A stretch of 64,000 nt of DNA from Phyto melanocephala (Eukaryota; Arthropoda; Insecta; Diptera; Rhinophoridae): assembly GCA_941918925.1 (NCBI GenBank), contig OW799233.1, positions 155,104,845 to 155,168,844 of the forward strand. The letters are read 5' to 3'. Within the stretch, counting starts at the first letter, position 1. The number at the start of each line of letters is the position of its first letter. The notes beneath the pieces were generated by a model. The model saw nothing but the letters and a program-made list of their open reading frames with translations, did not search any database and was not told where the DNA came from. Below, piece after piece: positions 37,494 to 48,083 of this stretch. The translations under genes and the position numbers were made by a program.

Positions 37494-38185
37494 CACATTC
37501 AAGATTAATTGACTACGTTTTAACTGACACTCATGTTCGATAGTTTGTACCCTATTTAAATAGGGAAAAATAAGTAAAATTACAAAATAACATTCAACAC
37601 TTTGCAGCTTATTTTACAGCACGTTAATCTTTCATGTTGCTTATTTTGATACTCAGTGCAACCACAAATGCAACATAATTTCTGCACGTTGTTTTCACAT
37701 TGAACATCGGGAAAGAAATAGGTTTAATAAAATGAGCGTTCAGCAATTATTATGCATTTTTTTTATAAATTATTTAAATTTACACAACGCTTATATTATC
37801 AATCGGCTTATTTAATTTTTTCATCGTTGATCAAATCATACATACTCACAGCTTGCTATGCAACCCTGATCAATGCAATCAGAAAATATCAAAATATTTT
37901 GATATTTTTGAAACTTGGATTGCAACAAGGATATAAACCATAAACATGCCTACACACTATGCAATCAACAACAAAAAAGGGCACGTTGTACAAACATGTG
38001 TCGTAGTGTTTATCTAACACAAGACATTTAAAAAAGTAATTTTCAAAATTAAAAAAAAATCATGAAAATTGTTCGTTATACATAATTGACTCAATGTTTC
38101 TCTTACATTTTTATTACAATTTCTTTTGTTTTTACAAAAATCTAATAATGTTTTATTTTTTAAAATTTTTTTCCCACACATGCAG
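37494..38185 (+). other. Probable 3' part of an intron
   Basis: AT-rich sequence ending in a T-rich tract and CACACATGCAG at 38,175-38,185, a good 3' splice site for the coding exon that follows. No upstream exon of that gene was identified in the window. Confidence 0.5.
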
Positions 38186-39025
38186 ACAACGGAATTACCG
38201 CCTAAAACGGTAGTCATAGCCAGTACTGACGATGGCTCCAGGTCTTCTATGCAATCGCCAGATCTTTGTCTATCGCCTTCACTGACCAAACCGATACACT
38301 GCTTAACCTCACCGACGGCAGTACTGCGTAATTATCGTCATAATCCCTGGATAGGAGGACCGGGTGTACAACTATCGCCCAAAGCTAATTTGATAGTTAA
38401 TGAGGATTCTAATCCACCTGGCTTGATGCCCTGCGATGCCATGGACTCGGCCAGTGATAATGGCGTTGATGACATAAGTGCCGCTGAAAATATGTCACCA
38501 CTTAAGAGACCTTACGAGCAACAAAAGAAACATGTTGAAAATGCCTTTGGAATGATGACACTAGCAACAACAATTGTTAATAACAACAACAGCAATAACA
38601 CAAATGTTAATACCAATAACGACAGCAAAAACCACAACAATGACAACAATAAAGGATATGACAATAATAATAAAAAGTTACAAAACGATAACAATAATTT
38701 GGAAATTGGCAACGATAAGGCAAATCGTAACATAAACACTAATAATCCAGGAACGGTACCGCTAGCTACAACCACTTCAACACGTTCCGTGCTAATGAAG
38801 AAACCGGTGTTAACTAAACAGTTACGCGAAATAGATGATGACGAGGAGGATGTGTCTTTGATTAAACGCAAGAGGTCTATATCGTATGTGGATAGCAGTA
38901 ACCCCTTGTTGACACCATTTCTAATGGATCTATGCAATGATGACTATCACGTTAACACTAAAGAATATTTACAAGAGAATGATATTGAAAACGTCTTGAG
39001 CGAATGGCCTGTGGATTTAGTTTAA
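38186..39025 (+). CDS. Last coding exon of an Asn-rich nuclear-type protein (5' incomplete)
   Basis: This is an uninterrupted frame of 279 codons from the splice acceptor (phase 0) to TAA at 39,023-39,025, with much more balanced base use than its surroundings. In order: a Ser/Pro-rich start with TSPTAVLRNYRHNPWIGGPG, an acidic DNGVDDISAAENMSPLKRPY block, a poly-Asn/Asp region (codons from about 38,570 to 38,740), a Thr/Ser stretch, an acidic DDDEEDV run beside a basic KRKRSIS (possible nuclear localisation signal), and a conserved-looking C-terminus LTPFLMDLCNDDYHV to LSEWPVDLV. Low-complexity Asn is common in fly transcription regulators. I do not recognise the gene. An in-frame ATG at 38,180 overlaps the splice site, so a short isoform starting here is possible, but the acceptor is the better reading. 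The remaining exons lie upstream, possibly outside the window. Confidence 0.8.
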   Translation, partial: TTELPPKTVVIASTDDGSRSSMQSPDLCLSPSLTKPIHCLTSPTAVLRNYRHNPWIGGPGVQLSPKANLIVNEDSNPPGLMPCDAMDSASDNGVDDISAAENMSPLKRPYEQQKKHVENAFGMMTLATTIVNNNNSNNTNVNTNNDSKNHNNDNNKGYDNNNKKLQNDNNNLEIGNDKANRNINTNNPGTVPLATTTSTRSVLMKKPVLTKQLREIDDDEEDVSLIKRKRSISYVDSSNPLLTPFLMDLCNDDYHVNTKEYLQENDIENVLSEWPVDLV

Positions 39026-40582
39026 GACAGATGCGGAGTTTATAAACATTTTATACAAAAAACAAAAAACTTTTTATACAACAATTTTTATAACAACTAA
39101 TTGATAAAAGAATAATTGTTTTTCACTATTAATCCACATAACTGTTAAATTTATTTTAAAAAAATTCTGTTCAGTTTATGGTTTTTGTAAGCCCCTCTAA
39201 AGCAAATTGATACATGCATATAAATTTTTAAAATTTTTTTTACAAAATTAAAATCAAAAATCTAAAATTCAAACAAAATTTAAAACATTTTAATCTGCCC
39301 CGCCCACTCCTGTAATATTGGTTTAAATAACATACACACACACACACAAAAACAATAGATTGTAAAAAACTCCATATAAAACATATTTTTTACAACCACA
39401 AGAATTCAAAAAAAATTAAAATTAAAATAAAAAGGCTAGCCTATATTTGACTAAAATTTTAACATTTATAAAACAGCATAAATATAATTGATTTAAAATT
39501 GTTTTTATTCAAAATGTCATACAAATGTATTGATGTTGCCCTTAAGTCAACCATAGTTTAGCCTTAAGAAAACTCAATCATAGTTTAAGCCAACTTTTAT
39601 TTAAATACAAAACAACAACAAAAATAAATAGAACCGTAAAAATGCCATTAAATTAAAAATATTTTTATTAAAATTTTTTTCAACTTAAATTTAAAGAAAA
39701 ACAAATTTTTTACTAAATAAAACAAATAATAATTGGTGAAGGTTACATTTTTTTTTCAACAATATTAAACAAATACTTAAATATATTTTTCTTGCAATTT
39801 TTTGTTATTCTCAAATATTTTTTGTTTTAAATTTTTCAAATTAAACTATGGTTAAACAAAAAAAAAAAATTGTAAAAACATTTGCATGCATACATAAACA
39901 TCTGCATATGTATGCATGTATAAGTAATACTTAATTCTGGGCAAAATTTTTTAACAAGAAAGTTTTTCAAATTTTAAAAATGTTATCAACAACAACTAAC
40001 ATATAATACATGCATATACATATATGATTTCTTATAAATTTTAATTTATATTCAAATTTCTTAAGCATTTATCTTATAATTTTTGTTTTTTCTTTTCAAA
40101 CAAGAAACATTTGAAACTTACTTTTTTTCAATTTTTTAACGCATTTCATAGAATATTTTGTGCAATTTTTCTATAATTTTGTTTGTTATCGAATTAAAAG
40201 TGCAGTTTTTTTCTTGTCTTGTCTTTTCTTTATGTTTCAATTTTGTTAAAATATTTTTGCAATATTTTTTTGTATTTCACTTTCAAAATATACATTTTAT
40301 GTTCAATGTTTTAGAAAATAGTTTCTTTTGTTCACTTTTTAAACAAAAAAATGCTTAATAAATAATTGATTTTAACTTTTAATATTGCATTAATTGTGAG
40401 TTTTTATTTTGCTAAAAGAAGCTTAAGTAAGTATGTACATTTGAAGTTTTAAAAATTAATTAACGTACAACCGTTTTTTTTTAGAAAACATTATTTATTT
40501 TCGTTCCAGTATAACCGTTGAAAATATCAAACCTGTAGTTCTTAAGAAAAATTTATGCATTCAAAAAATTTAGATTTTTTGC
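39026..40582 (+). other. Presumed 3' UTR and downstream AT-rich sequence
   Basis: AT-rich sequence with several AATAAA hexamers after the stop (one at 39,426-39,431), so the true polyadenylation site cannot be fixed. A CACACA run lies near 39,335. No further coding sequence. Confidence 0.45.
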
Positions 40583-40848
40583 ATATCGAGCCCTGTGCGC
40601 GCAATTATCGTATGTTACAAAACAAAATTTTACAGGAGAGCGTTTTTTATTACTTTTAAATAAATAAAAACGTCAATAGCACTGCTACATACGATGAAAT
40701 GTACACAGTGTTATCCCCATAACTAAAACAGTTATCGCTATAATATTTTATCAGCAGATGGATTAATGGATGTATAACCAATTTGCACAAAAAAGTCGAT
40801 TTCTAAAAAAACGTAACATACGATAAATTTGCGTACAGAGGCCGATAT
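40583..40848. mobile_element. MITE with ATATCGnnCC and TTATCGTATGTTAC arms
   Basis: The left arm (ATATCGAGCCCTGTGCGC, AATTATCGTATGTTAC) and the complement of the right arm (ATATCGGCCTCTGTACGC, AATTTATCGTATGTTAC) match over about 36 bases. It is 266 bp, non-coding, and lies just 30 bases left of a mariner relic. Confidence 0.8.
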
Positions 40849-40878
40849 ACATATATGTATAAGCATATATGTATGTAT

Positions 40879-41719
40879 ATGTGTTTTTAATTGAGGTATA
40901 AAATTTTTAGTTGGCAATACTTATTTAGCTAGCGGCCATTTTGTCAGCTGTCATGTGATTTATGTTTAGTTCTGTATTGTAATATGAATAGACTGACGCT
41001 TGGACAACGCTTCCAAATTGTACAATTTTATTTTGAACATCATGGTTCTGTTCCAAGTCCGCATCACGCATTACCTCCATTTTACGGTCAACATAATTGT
41101 TCATTGAATAGGCACGTCAATAAGCAAAACTGCCGAATTTGGGGTAATGATAATCCTTAAGTGTATATGTATGACACCCTAAAATTCATTAAAACTGTCT
41201 GTTTGTGTGCTTTATGGGCTGGTGGAATCATTGGTCTGTAGTTCTTTAAAAATGATGCTGGCCAGAATATTACAGTCAATGGTAACCGCTTTACAGACTT
41301 TTTCGTTCATCAATTGAACAGCCATGATGTGGAAGAGCTGTGGAGTTTGTTTGTTTCTTGAAGAGAACGTTTTGTAATCGCATATTTTCACGTTTCAGAC
41401 ACATTAATTGGCATTCAAGATCGTGCGATTTAATGCCGCTAGACTACTTGCTGAGGGTATATGTGAAGTCACTACTCTAGGCCGTTAAGCCCGAAACGAA
41501 TGACCACTTAGAGGACAAAATTCGCCGCAAATTTTGGAAAAAGTCAACAATTGGACCTCCAGATAAGACTACGTCCAAACCAGCCATGACAGTCATATTC
41601 CAGAATTCATATTTAAATTAGAAGATTACCTTTCGAAAAAAGTAAATTTCGTGGTAATTTCAATAATTCATCTTTGTTTTATTCCATTTTAAAAATTTAT
41701 ACCTCTTTAAAAAACACCC
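40879..41719 (+). mobile_element. Tc1/mariner-type transposon relic with terminal repeats
   Basis: The ends GTGTTTTTAATTGAGGTATA and the complement of TATACCTCTTTAAAAAACAC are inverted. An ATG at 40,984 opens MNRLTLGQRFQIVQFYFEHH, the N-terminus of the EAHF mariner group. After an internal deletion comes RHVNKQNCRIWGNDNP, then a stop. Further pieces are CALWAGGIIGL, FFKNDAGQNITVNGNRFTDF, HINWHSRSCDLMPLDYLLR and KPETNDHLEDKIR, in order to about 41,600. Roughly one kilobase of family structure has shrunk to 841 bp with several stops and frameshifts. It is the same family as 31,779-32,440. Confidence 0.85.
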
Positions 41720-42195
41720 TTTACATAAATACATACATGTACATAAAATGCAAGACTTAAGTTTTTTTTGTTACCGAAGCTGCCACCTTTTGAGAATTTT
41801 ACAACATATATTATTATAGATTATTTCTGTTACATATATGTATATATACTATATATTTATGTAACATTTTATTTTAAAAAGAACACAATATTTTCTAAAA
41901 AAAAATTGATTGTACATTGACCTAAGCGACGTTCACATTTGGCAAATATTTACTTAAATAACGGTGGTCTGCGGCAATAATCGCCTTTGAATTAAAATAT
42001 GTGGTCTCTAGAGATTTTGACGCGCTAAATATAAATCCGTTTTTAGTATTTTTTTCTATTGGATTCCGATTTTTTTATGGGCATAAACATTTAAAAATTG
42101 TTTAATGACGTGTTGAAAACTAATAATAGTACTCATTTTGCATAAAAAAATTATGGCTACTTTTTTCTGAATAACTCCTAAACACTTGAATATAT
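41720..42195. other. AT-rich non-coding sequence, nothing recognised
   Basis: No credible exon or repeat end. Confidence 0.45.
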
Positions 42196-42842
42196 AACAA
42201 GTAAGAGTTCTATATTCGGCCGTGCCGAATCTTATATACCCTTCACAACGTGTAGTCATGCAAAAACAATTGTTTGTATCACCAATCATCTCATATAAAA
42301 TACGTACATACATATATAAAAACATCCCATTTTAAAATTATAAATTTACGTATGTATGTATGTTAAAAAAAATGACAAAAATTTAAAAAAAAATAAAAAA
42401 AAATTTTAAAAATTGAAAAAAAATAAAAAACGATAAAAAATTAAAATAAAATATAAAATAATAAAAATATAAATAATAAATAAAAAATAACAAATAAAAA
42501 AAAACAAACAAAAAATAATAATAAAAAAAAAATTTTTTTTTGGCTCAGCATACTACGTTTGTATGTATGTATGTTATTGTTATATACTGTTGTTGTGAAA
42601 AAAAAAAACGATGTGGTCGTGGTTTTTTGCTCATATCTCAGTTGTTTATATACCGATGTTTCTGATTTTCTACTCCCGAATATTTCTGATATCTTAATAC
42701 CTAACCCGGACAGGTCAGACTGACAAAGCTTATAAGGTTTCAGAAAATATATACTTTATGGGATCGAAAATGAAAATTGTAGAAATTTCACACGGAATGC
42801 TAAATGTATATATACCCTTTTTTACTGTGTGAAGGGTATAAA
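42196..42842 (+). repeat. Long hairpin-ended repeat family, internally deleted forward copy
   Basis: It begins AACAAGTAAGAGTTCTATAT with the hairpin ATTCGGCCGTGCCGAAT (42,214-42,230), then TTATATACCCTTCACAACG. The middle is an A-rich low-complexity tract (42,360-42,540). Next come GTGGTCGTGGTTTTTTGCTC, CATATCTCAGTTG, AAATATATACTTTATGGGAT, and finally the distal hairpin ATACCCTTTTTTACTGTGTG with AAGGGTAT. The order is identical to the reverse copy at 57,346-58,097. No coding frame of note. Confidence 0.8.
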
Positions 42843-43343
42843 AGCAAATTATTTAGTTGATTTGAATTTTATTGTGAACAATTTGCTGGTATTTTGATCA
42901 AAATAGGACTAATCATTCTCAAGTTATAATAAAATGTATCAGCATAACCGCCTTGTTTTGGGAGAAATATTAGGCATGCGTATATATGATAGAGAGAAAC
43001 TGAAAACGAATTTAAGAGCGTCAAAATTTCTACAGTCCACATATTTTATGCCTAAAGGCGCGCAAATTTTTTAAACTAATTGTAATTAATGTTAACTCCA
43101 AAAATTACAGTCCCTTTTTTTGATTGAGTTTTACACAATTTTGTCTATCTTCGTTTGCTATTAATAACATAGAACTAGCACAATTCCTTCCAGTCGGTAT
43201 CATTCATACTTTAGGTAATAATGCGGAAAAATTCATATTTTGTTTGGTATAAAACAAAAACCATAGTTTCTGACATTAAAGATATAACAAACGACGATGT
43301 AACAATTTAATTAAATCAAAAAAAAAAAATTATTAAACATTTA
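42843..43343. other. AT-rich non-coding sequence
   Basis: No credible exon. TTAATATATG-like AT-rich text only. Confidence 0.45.
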
Positions 43344-43460
43344 GGGCCGTATTCATAAAAAATATTTTCGGTTTATTAAAGGCTTATTTGACAAATTTCT
43401 CTACAATATCTGTCAAATAAGCCTTTAATAAACCTAAAATATTTTTTATGAATACGGCCC
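43344..43460. mobile_element. Foldback MITE, TTA-type family, intact copy
   Basis: GGGCCGTATTCATAAAAAAT at the left and its complement at the right pair almost perfectly over about 50 bases per arm. The whole element is nearly a single hairpin with a loop near TTTCTCTACAATATC. It is flanked by TTA on both sides, and GGGCC ends with a TTA duplication are typical of PIF/Harbinger (Tourist-like) MITEs. Other copies in the window are at 4271, 27,228 and 34,498. It lies about 130 bases downstream of the stop of the gene at 43,592-46,764. Confidence 0.85.
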
Positions 43461-43591
43461 TTATTTATTACAGTAGAAACTAATACATTTAAGTGGTTGC
43501 GCTGTTTTATTAAATATTTGTCTAATGTGAACATAGAAAAAATACAAAATAATTTACCTTACACAACACCGTCGAATGAAAGGTCCTTTTC

Positions 43592-46500
43592 TTACGTAAA
43601 CTTCAAATAAGTTGTTAGTATATCCATCAGATTATCTTCTGGCATAGACCATTTACATTGTGGATATTTCACATCACAATAAATGTTGTTTGGTTGATGA
43701 TTGGAAAATAACAAAATATCTTTAGAAGCAATTGCATCTTTTAGATAAGTTTTACGTAGGAAACGTCTAAACCATTTAATGCCCATCAAACCGTCAACAA
43801 TTTTATCAACGCCTGATGAATTGCCCTCATTAACACGATGTGCAGATTGTTGTATACGCGTACAAATGGCTTTTTGTATACACGAACTTAGATCAATATC
43901 ATTCTCGTGAAATGTTTTATCAATTGTTTCAAAAATATCATTCAATGAGGTGTCTAAATGATGGTAAACTTTTAAATGAGAATGTTTAGTTTTAATTAGT
44001 AACGCGACTTACCCACTCTTAAACCAGATGAGTTCTTATAAACCAACTTGAAATTATTTAAAACGGTCCATAATTCTTGATTTAGCAGTTCACTGTCAGA
44101 TCTTCGTCGTTTCTCTGAAGATGTTCCTTCTCTGCCTAGGACCACATATTTTTTAAAGATATAGGAAATCAAAATACTGGATGTAGCCAACAAACCGGTG
44201 GAAACTACAGCTGCAGTGTTTATATTTATTAAAGCCTAAAAAATAAAAATCAAGTGAAATTAAAAAAAAAAAAAAAAAACAATTAAAAGTGCTATATTCG
44301 GCCATGCCGAATTTTATAATACCCTTTACAATAATGTACATAGTTATAGTGACCACATCGTTGCTTAGGTTTCAGATTTAATTATACGTTATTTTGCTCT
44401 ATTATTTCTGGCGCCATCTTTGTTTTTGAATTTTTACATAGTTATCTGTATTTTACTACACTATTTTTCATTAAAATTGAGAAAGTTCCAAATGAAATTG
44501 TGAAAATTCCAATTGAAATTGAGAATTTCAATTTGGAATTGAGAAAATTCCAAATGAAAATGAGAGTTCCAAATTGAAATTGAGAAAATTCCAAATAAAA
44601 TTAAGAAATTTTAATTTAAATTGAGAAATTTCCAAATGAAATTGAGAAAAAATATACATGTGCATACGTAAGTACATATGTATTTAAAAATCAATAAAGT
44701 TTTTTTTTTTTAATTTTAAATATATACCCACATTGTGTTATTCTAATGGACAGTCGTAGAGGTTCCTTTAAAGCTGACAGCTGAGTTGGTCTTGATAGGT
44801 GGGAAGAGCTAGGGATTGAGTTTTCGGAGCTTGTAATGGTTTGTGATAATTCTGCCTGCCACAATCGCCTACAGTTTATTTTTGAAAACACGATTGGTCC
44901 AAAATCAAGAGTAATATTAAAGCAAAGATGAATGTACCGAACGTAAGTCCCCCAAATGTAGGAGAGCACAGGCATGCCTTTTTAGAAGAGTTTATTCATG
45001 CTTCAAAAACATGTATAAATACCGCAGATTGCAGTAGATATATACAGCACTCTACAAAGTTTTACAAGTCTGCATTGGTTCTGTTTTTTTTTTTTACCAC
45101 ACAATAATATTATAATGTATAATATGTTATCAAAAATTAAAAATAATTTTTATATATAATTATATTTTCTCATTTTCTCAATTTCAATTTGAAATTCTCA
45201 TTTTCATTTTGAATTTTCGCAATTACAATTTGAAATTTTCATTTGGAATTTTCTCAATTCCAATTTGAAATTCTCAATTTCAATGAAAAATGGTGTAGTC
45301 AAGCCCTTTCCATATTAATGTGGAACAAGATTTCCACCATCTTGAATTTTAAATTTTTCCATAGTATTTTGCTGGTCAAGCCCTTTTATTTGATACCAAT
45401 ATTGTAATGATTGAAGGCTACAGATCCATAATTACTTGAACCATATAGCCGCCATTTTATTTAGGATACCATATTGAATTTTATCATTTAAATAGTTCAG
45501 TGTATTCTACTTGTCTGTCCCTTTTAGTTGATTTTATTGAGGGGGCTTAATTTTAATTGATATTCGTATTGGCAGGACAGAGTCCTTTGTCTAGAAGTTG
45601 AAAATTTTAGGAAGAACACTAAAGCAGCTCTATTTCGATGTTTATAGCACGGTTAGCTTCTAACCGATTTGTAAGTTTTTCTCAGCAATAGTTTATGTCC
45701 AAAAATTATTTAGGAGCTTGAAAAACTGTTTATATAAGAATATATATATTTTAAAATATTTTTTTTGCTATAACTTTGCTGATTAGTAACCGATTTGTCC
45801 AAAATATTTTATGAATATCTCTAGAGCCATATTATATCTTCAGTAGCAAGCATGCCAACAATATAATGTAGGGCTGAAAAATCTTTATTTTATGTAAAAA
45901 ATGTGGGAAAAACAGAGCAGTCGTGTTTATTTGTTCATATCTCAGAAAGTTAAGATGCAATTGTGGGGTATTTAAATAGCAAATAATTGTCTGATATTTC
46001 AAAAATATCAATATCACATACAAATCTGTGCTACATGTGGGGGCTCACCAGCACACGAACAGACTGACAGACATAAATTAATCAATCGACTTCCCTAGTC
46101 ATCAGCTATCAGAAAATATATACTTTATGGGGTCGGAAATAAAAATTGTAGAAATTACAAACGGAATGCCAAACCTAAATATACCCTTTGCAGCAAAGGT
46201 GAAGGGTATAAAAATAATAACTGTAGCTTAGTACTTGTTACAAATATTTATGCAATTATTTTAATGTTAAAAATAATTTTTTTTATATATCACACATACA
46301 ACTACAGATAGTATTATATTTAATACTTTTTTTTGTATTGCGCAAGTAAAAATATCACTTCTATTAAAAAATGGCAATTTAAAGCCAATTGAAAAATGAA
46401 AAGAAAAATAAATAGAGCGTAAAATTTTCTTATTATGTAATTTTTGATTTCTTAATATTGATGCTAAGATTACTGTTCGTGTAATCATTCACAATAACAT

Positions 46501-46764
46501 TCACTTGCTTGATGAATACGACTCGCAAATTGAACTTACCGGCTCATTACCGTAAATATCAGGTTTCCTCTCAATTGGCACTTTAAGAAAGGGCATTAGG
46601 AAATCCAAACCTAATAGAATCTGATCGCCCAATGGTTCAAAGGATAAGATATTTGCACGTGATTTCTTATCCGACATTATTCCATTCAAGCTATTATTCA
46701 TGTCGTACGTCATAGAGTATTTGAGATAGAAAATAACGAATAACAAAATATATTTCTTAAACAT
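43592..46764 (-). CDS. DM4/DM12-type membrane or secreted protein, paralogue 1 (three exons)
   Basis: Exons read on the minus strand are 46,764-46,540, 44,235-44,013 and 43,953-43,592; introns start GTAAGT and end TTTTTTAG or CATTTAG. The joined frame is 269 codons plus stop. Residues 1-19 look like a signal peptide. Residues 54-68 hold DFLMPFLKVPIERKP, and about 82-102 form a hydrophobic, likely membrane segment. C174-IQKAI-C180 and C242-DVKYPQ-C249-KWS give the C-x5-C and C-x6-C-x-x-S pattern of the insect DM4/DM12 family, whose function is unknown. The gene at 52,153-53,172 is a diverged paralogue on the same strand. Intron 1 (2.3 kb) is nearly filled by repeats at 44,279-46,212. An AATAAA on the minus strand at 43,506-43,511 is a possible poly(A) signal. 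The gene model is strong; the family name is from motif memory. Confidence 0.8.
44279..46212 (+). repeat. Long hairpin-ended repeat family, longest copy, inside an intron
   Basis: It starts CAATTAAAAGTGCTATATTC with the hairpin ATTCGGCCATGCCGAAT (44,296-44,312). It ends AAATATACCCTTTGCAGCAA then AGGTGAAGGGTAT. The interior from 45,300 has segments shared with the copies at 34.9-35.9 and 60.7-61.5 kb (GGTCAAGCCCTTTTATTTGA, AACCGATTTGTCCAAAAT, TCATATCTCAGAAAG). A separate transposon (44,450-45,300) interrupts it. It has no reading frame long enough for a transposase of its own. It fills intron 1 of the gene at 43,592-46,764, in the opposite direction to the gene. Confidence 0.75.
44450..45300 (+). 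mobile_element. Transposon with short-repeat terminal arrays and a DDE relic
   Basis: The left end (CTACACTATTTTTCATTAAA, then about nine variants of AAATTGAGAAATTCCAAATG to 44,650) is the complement of the right end (45,165-45,300, AATTTGAAATTCTCAATTTC variants then GAAAAATGGTGTAG). Between them on the plus strand, about 44,740-44,920 reads WEELGIEFSELVMVCDNSAC and HNRLQFIFENT. This resembles the DDE domain around the second catalytic Asp (VDNAPCHSRL) of Tc1/mariner-related transposases. The rest of the transposase is missing or scrambled. Confidence 0.65.
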
Positions 46765-47146
46765 TTTCTTTCCGCTAAACTAAAATTAACTTCACTCTAA
46801 TCGTTATGTTTTAAAAATGAAATCACGGTTAATATGCGTTACCTTTTGAATGTGTACTCCTTCATTTGGTTAGTAAGCTCCGTTGCCTCTTCTAATGATG
46901 GGAGTTTAATCAATTTTCCTTTTATTTAGTTGACTCAGCCAAGTTTTCTGTTGGGTCTTTCAATGTTCATATGTTCATACATTTTTTGTTTAGATTTTTT
47001 TTTTAACTGTGAGTTTTGTAAGACTGATGCGGTTGTTTCAAGGTTCACTTAATTTTCTTTAAATAAGTTAATACGTGTACATATCGCACACTATATAGAA
47101 AATAGGCACAACTAAAAATTTTCCAAAAAAAAACATACTTTTTACC
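46765..47146. other. 5' flank of the minus-strand gene ending at 43,592
   Basis: Presumed promoter and 5' UTR side of paralogue 1. No clear TATA box or other site was identified. Confidence 0.4.
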
Positions 47147-47354
47147 CAAGGCATATTTATTCATCAGGTACTCTTGATTCGTCAGCTGATTATTTTTTTC
47201 TTCACTTATTTTAAGTTTCAGCTGTCAAAGTCTATAGATAAAAAACAATTTTCTCTTCTCTCTCATTGATTTCAAATGTCAAACTTCATATAAAAAAATA
47301 TAAACAAAAAAATTTTCACCGAACTGCAATTACCTGATGAATAAATATGCCTTG
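47147..47354. mobile_element. MITE with CAAGGCATATTTATTCATCA ends, copy 1
   Basis: The left end is CAAGGCATATTTATTCATCA plus GGTA and the right end is TACCTGATGAATAAATATGC plus CTTG, a perfect 24-base inverted pair. It is 208 bp. The interior has GATTCGTCAGCTGATTATTT on one side and TCACCGAACTGCAATTACCT on the other. This is the same element in opposite orientation to the copy at 55,830-56,038. Confidence 0.9.
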
Positions 47355-47548
47355 TTTTTATCATAAATTAAGTCACAATGTATGTACATTTCTAATTTAA
47401 AGTTTCCGCTCACATCATAAGAAAATAAACAAGGCAAGTGTATGTTGATACAAATTTTTGTTGCAAAAACACTCTGCAGATAATATTGGACTACGTGGTC
47501 CAGTTTAACTAAATGGACTTCTTACCATATCATCTGTGAACAAGAGAT

Positions 47549-47862
47549 TGTAGTAAAATATAAGTGTTCGTGTTTTAACGATTACATAAATTGTTGTCAA
47601 GACGTGTATAATGGTCGTATAGGTACCCCATCGAGTAGTGACAAAGAGTAGTTTTGAGACTACTCCGATGGGTCCAGCCCTAGGACACCGTAATGTTAAA
47701 TCGACCACATTTGTCCATACATTTGGGTGATCTTTGGATTAGTCCTAGTTCATTACAGAGTATACTTTACATGCGTGTATGGTCTAGTTGCGTTATCTGC
47801 AATGCATTGCTTAATTGGTATGGTATATAAAACAAAATAAAGAAAGTATAGTTACTACTACA
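47549..47862 (+). mobile_element. Candidate solo LTR (gypsy/412-like)
   Basis: Starts TGTAGTA and ends TACTACA (TG..CA with inverted ends). TATATAAAA lies near 47,823 and AATAAA at 47,836-47,841 near the 3' side, an arrangement like LTRs of the 412/mdg1 group. A 14-base hairpin, ACCCCATCGAGTAG with CTACTCCGATGGGT, lies at about 47,620-47,672. No target-site duplication and no internal retrovirus-like sequence are seen, so this is tentative. Confidence 0.4.
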
Positions 47863-48083
47863 ACTGTAGTGTAAAAATTAAACTCCTGTTTTAACGATGT
47901 TCAATGGATTTACTTTAGGAAAGAAAAAAAGTCGAAGTTGAATTGATCGACCGCAGAACATATTAAATAGTACTTAACGAACCTAAAATTAATTTTTAGC
48001 TTCTCCTCATAATTTTTGGAATCGTGCCCGTTTTGAATTAAGTATGCGATATAGTCGCTACGTTTTAAAAATTAAATATAAAA
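47863..48083. other. Short non-coding spacer
   Basis: Nothing recognised. Confidence 0.4.

Noticed and set aside
38512..38937. 141-codon minus-strand open frame rich in Leu/Ser
   Set aside because: It is the complement of the poly-Asn region of the plus-strand exon; Asn codons read backwards give Leu/Val.
42360..42540. Satellite or centromeric A-rich array
   Set aside because: The same A-rich tract occurs at the same place inside another copy of the long repeat (57.7-57.9 kb), so it is an internal part of that family.
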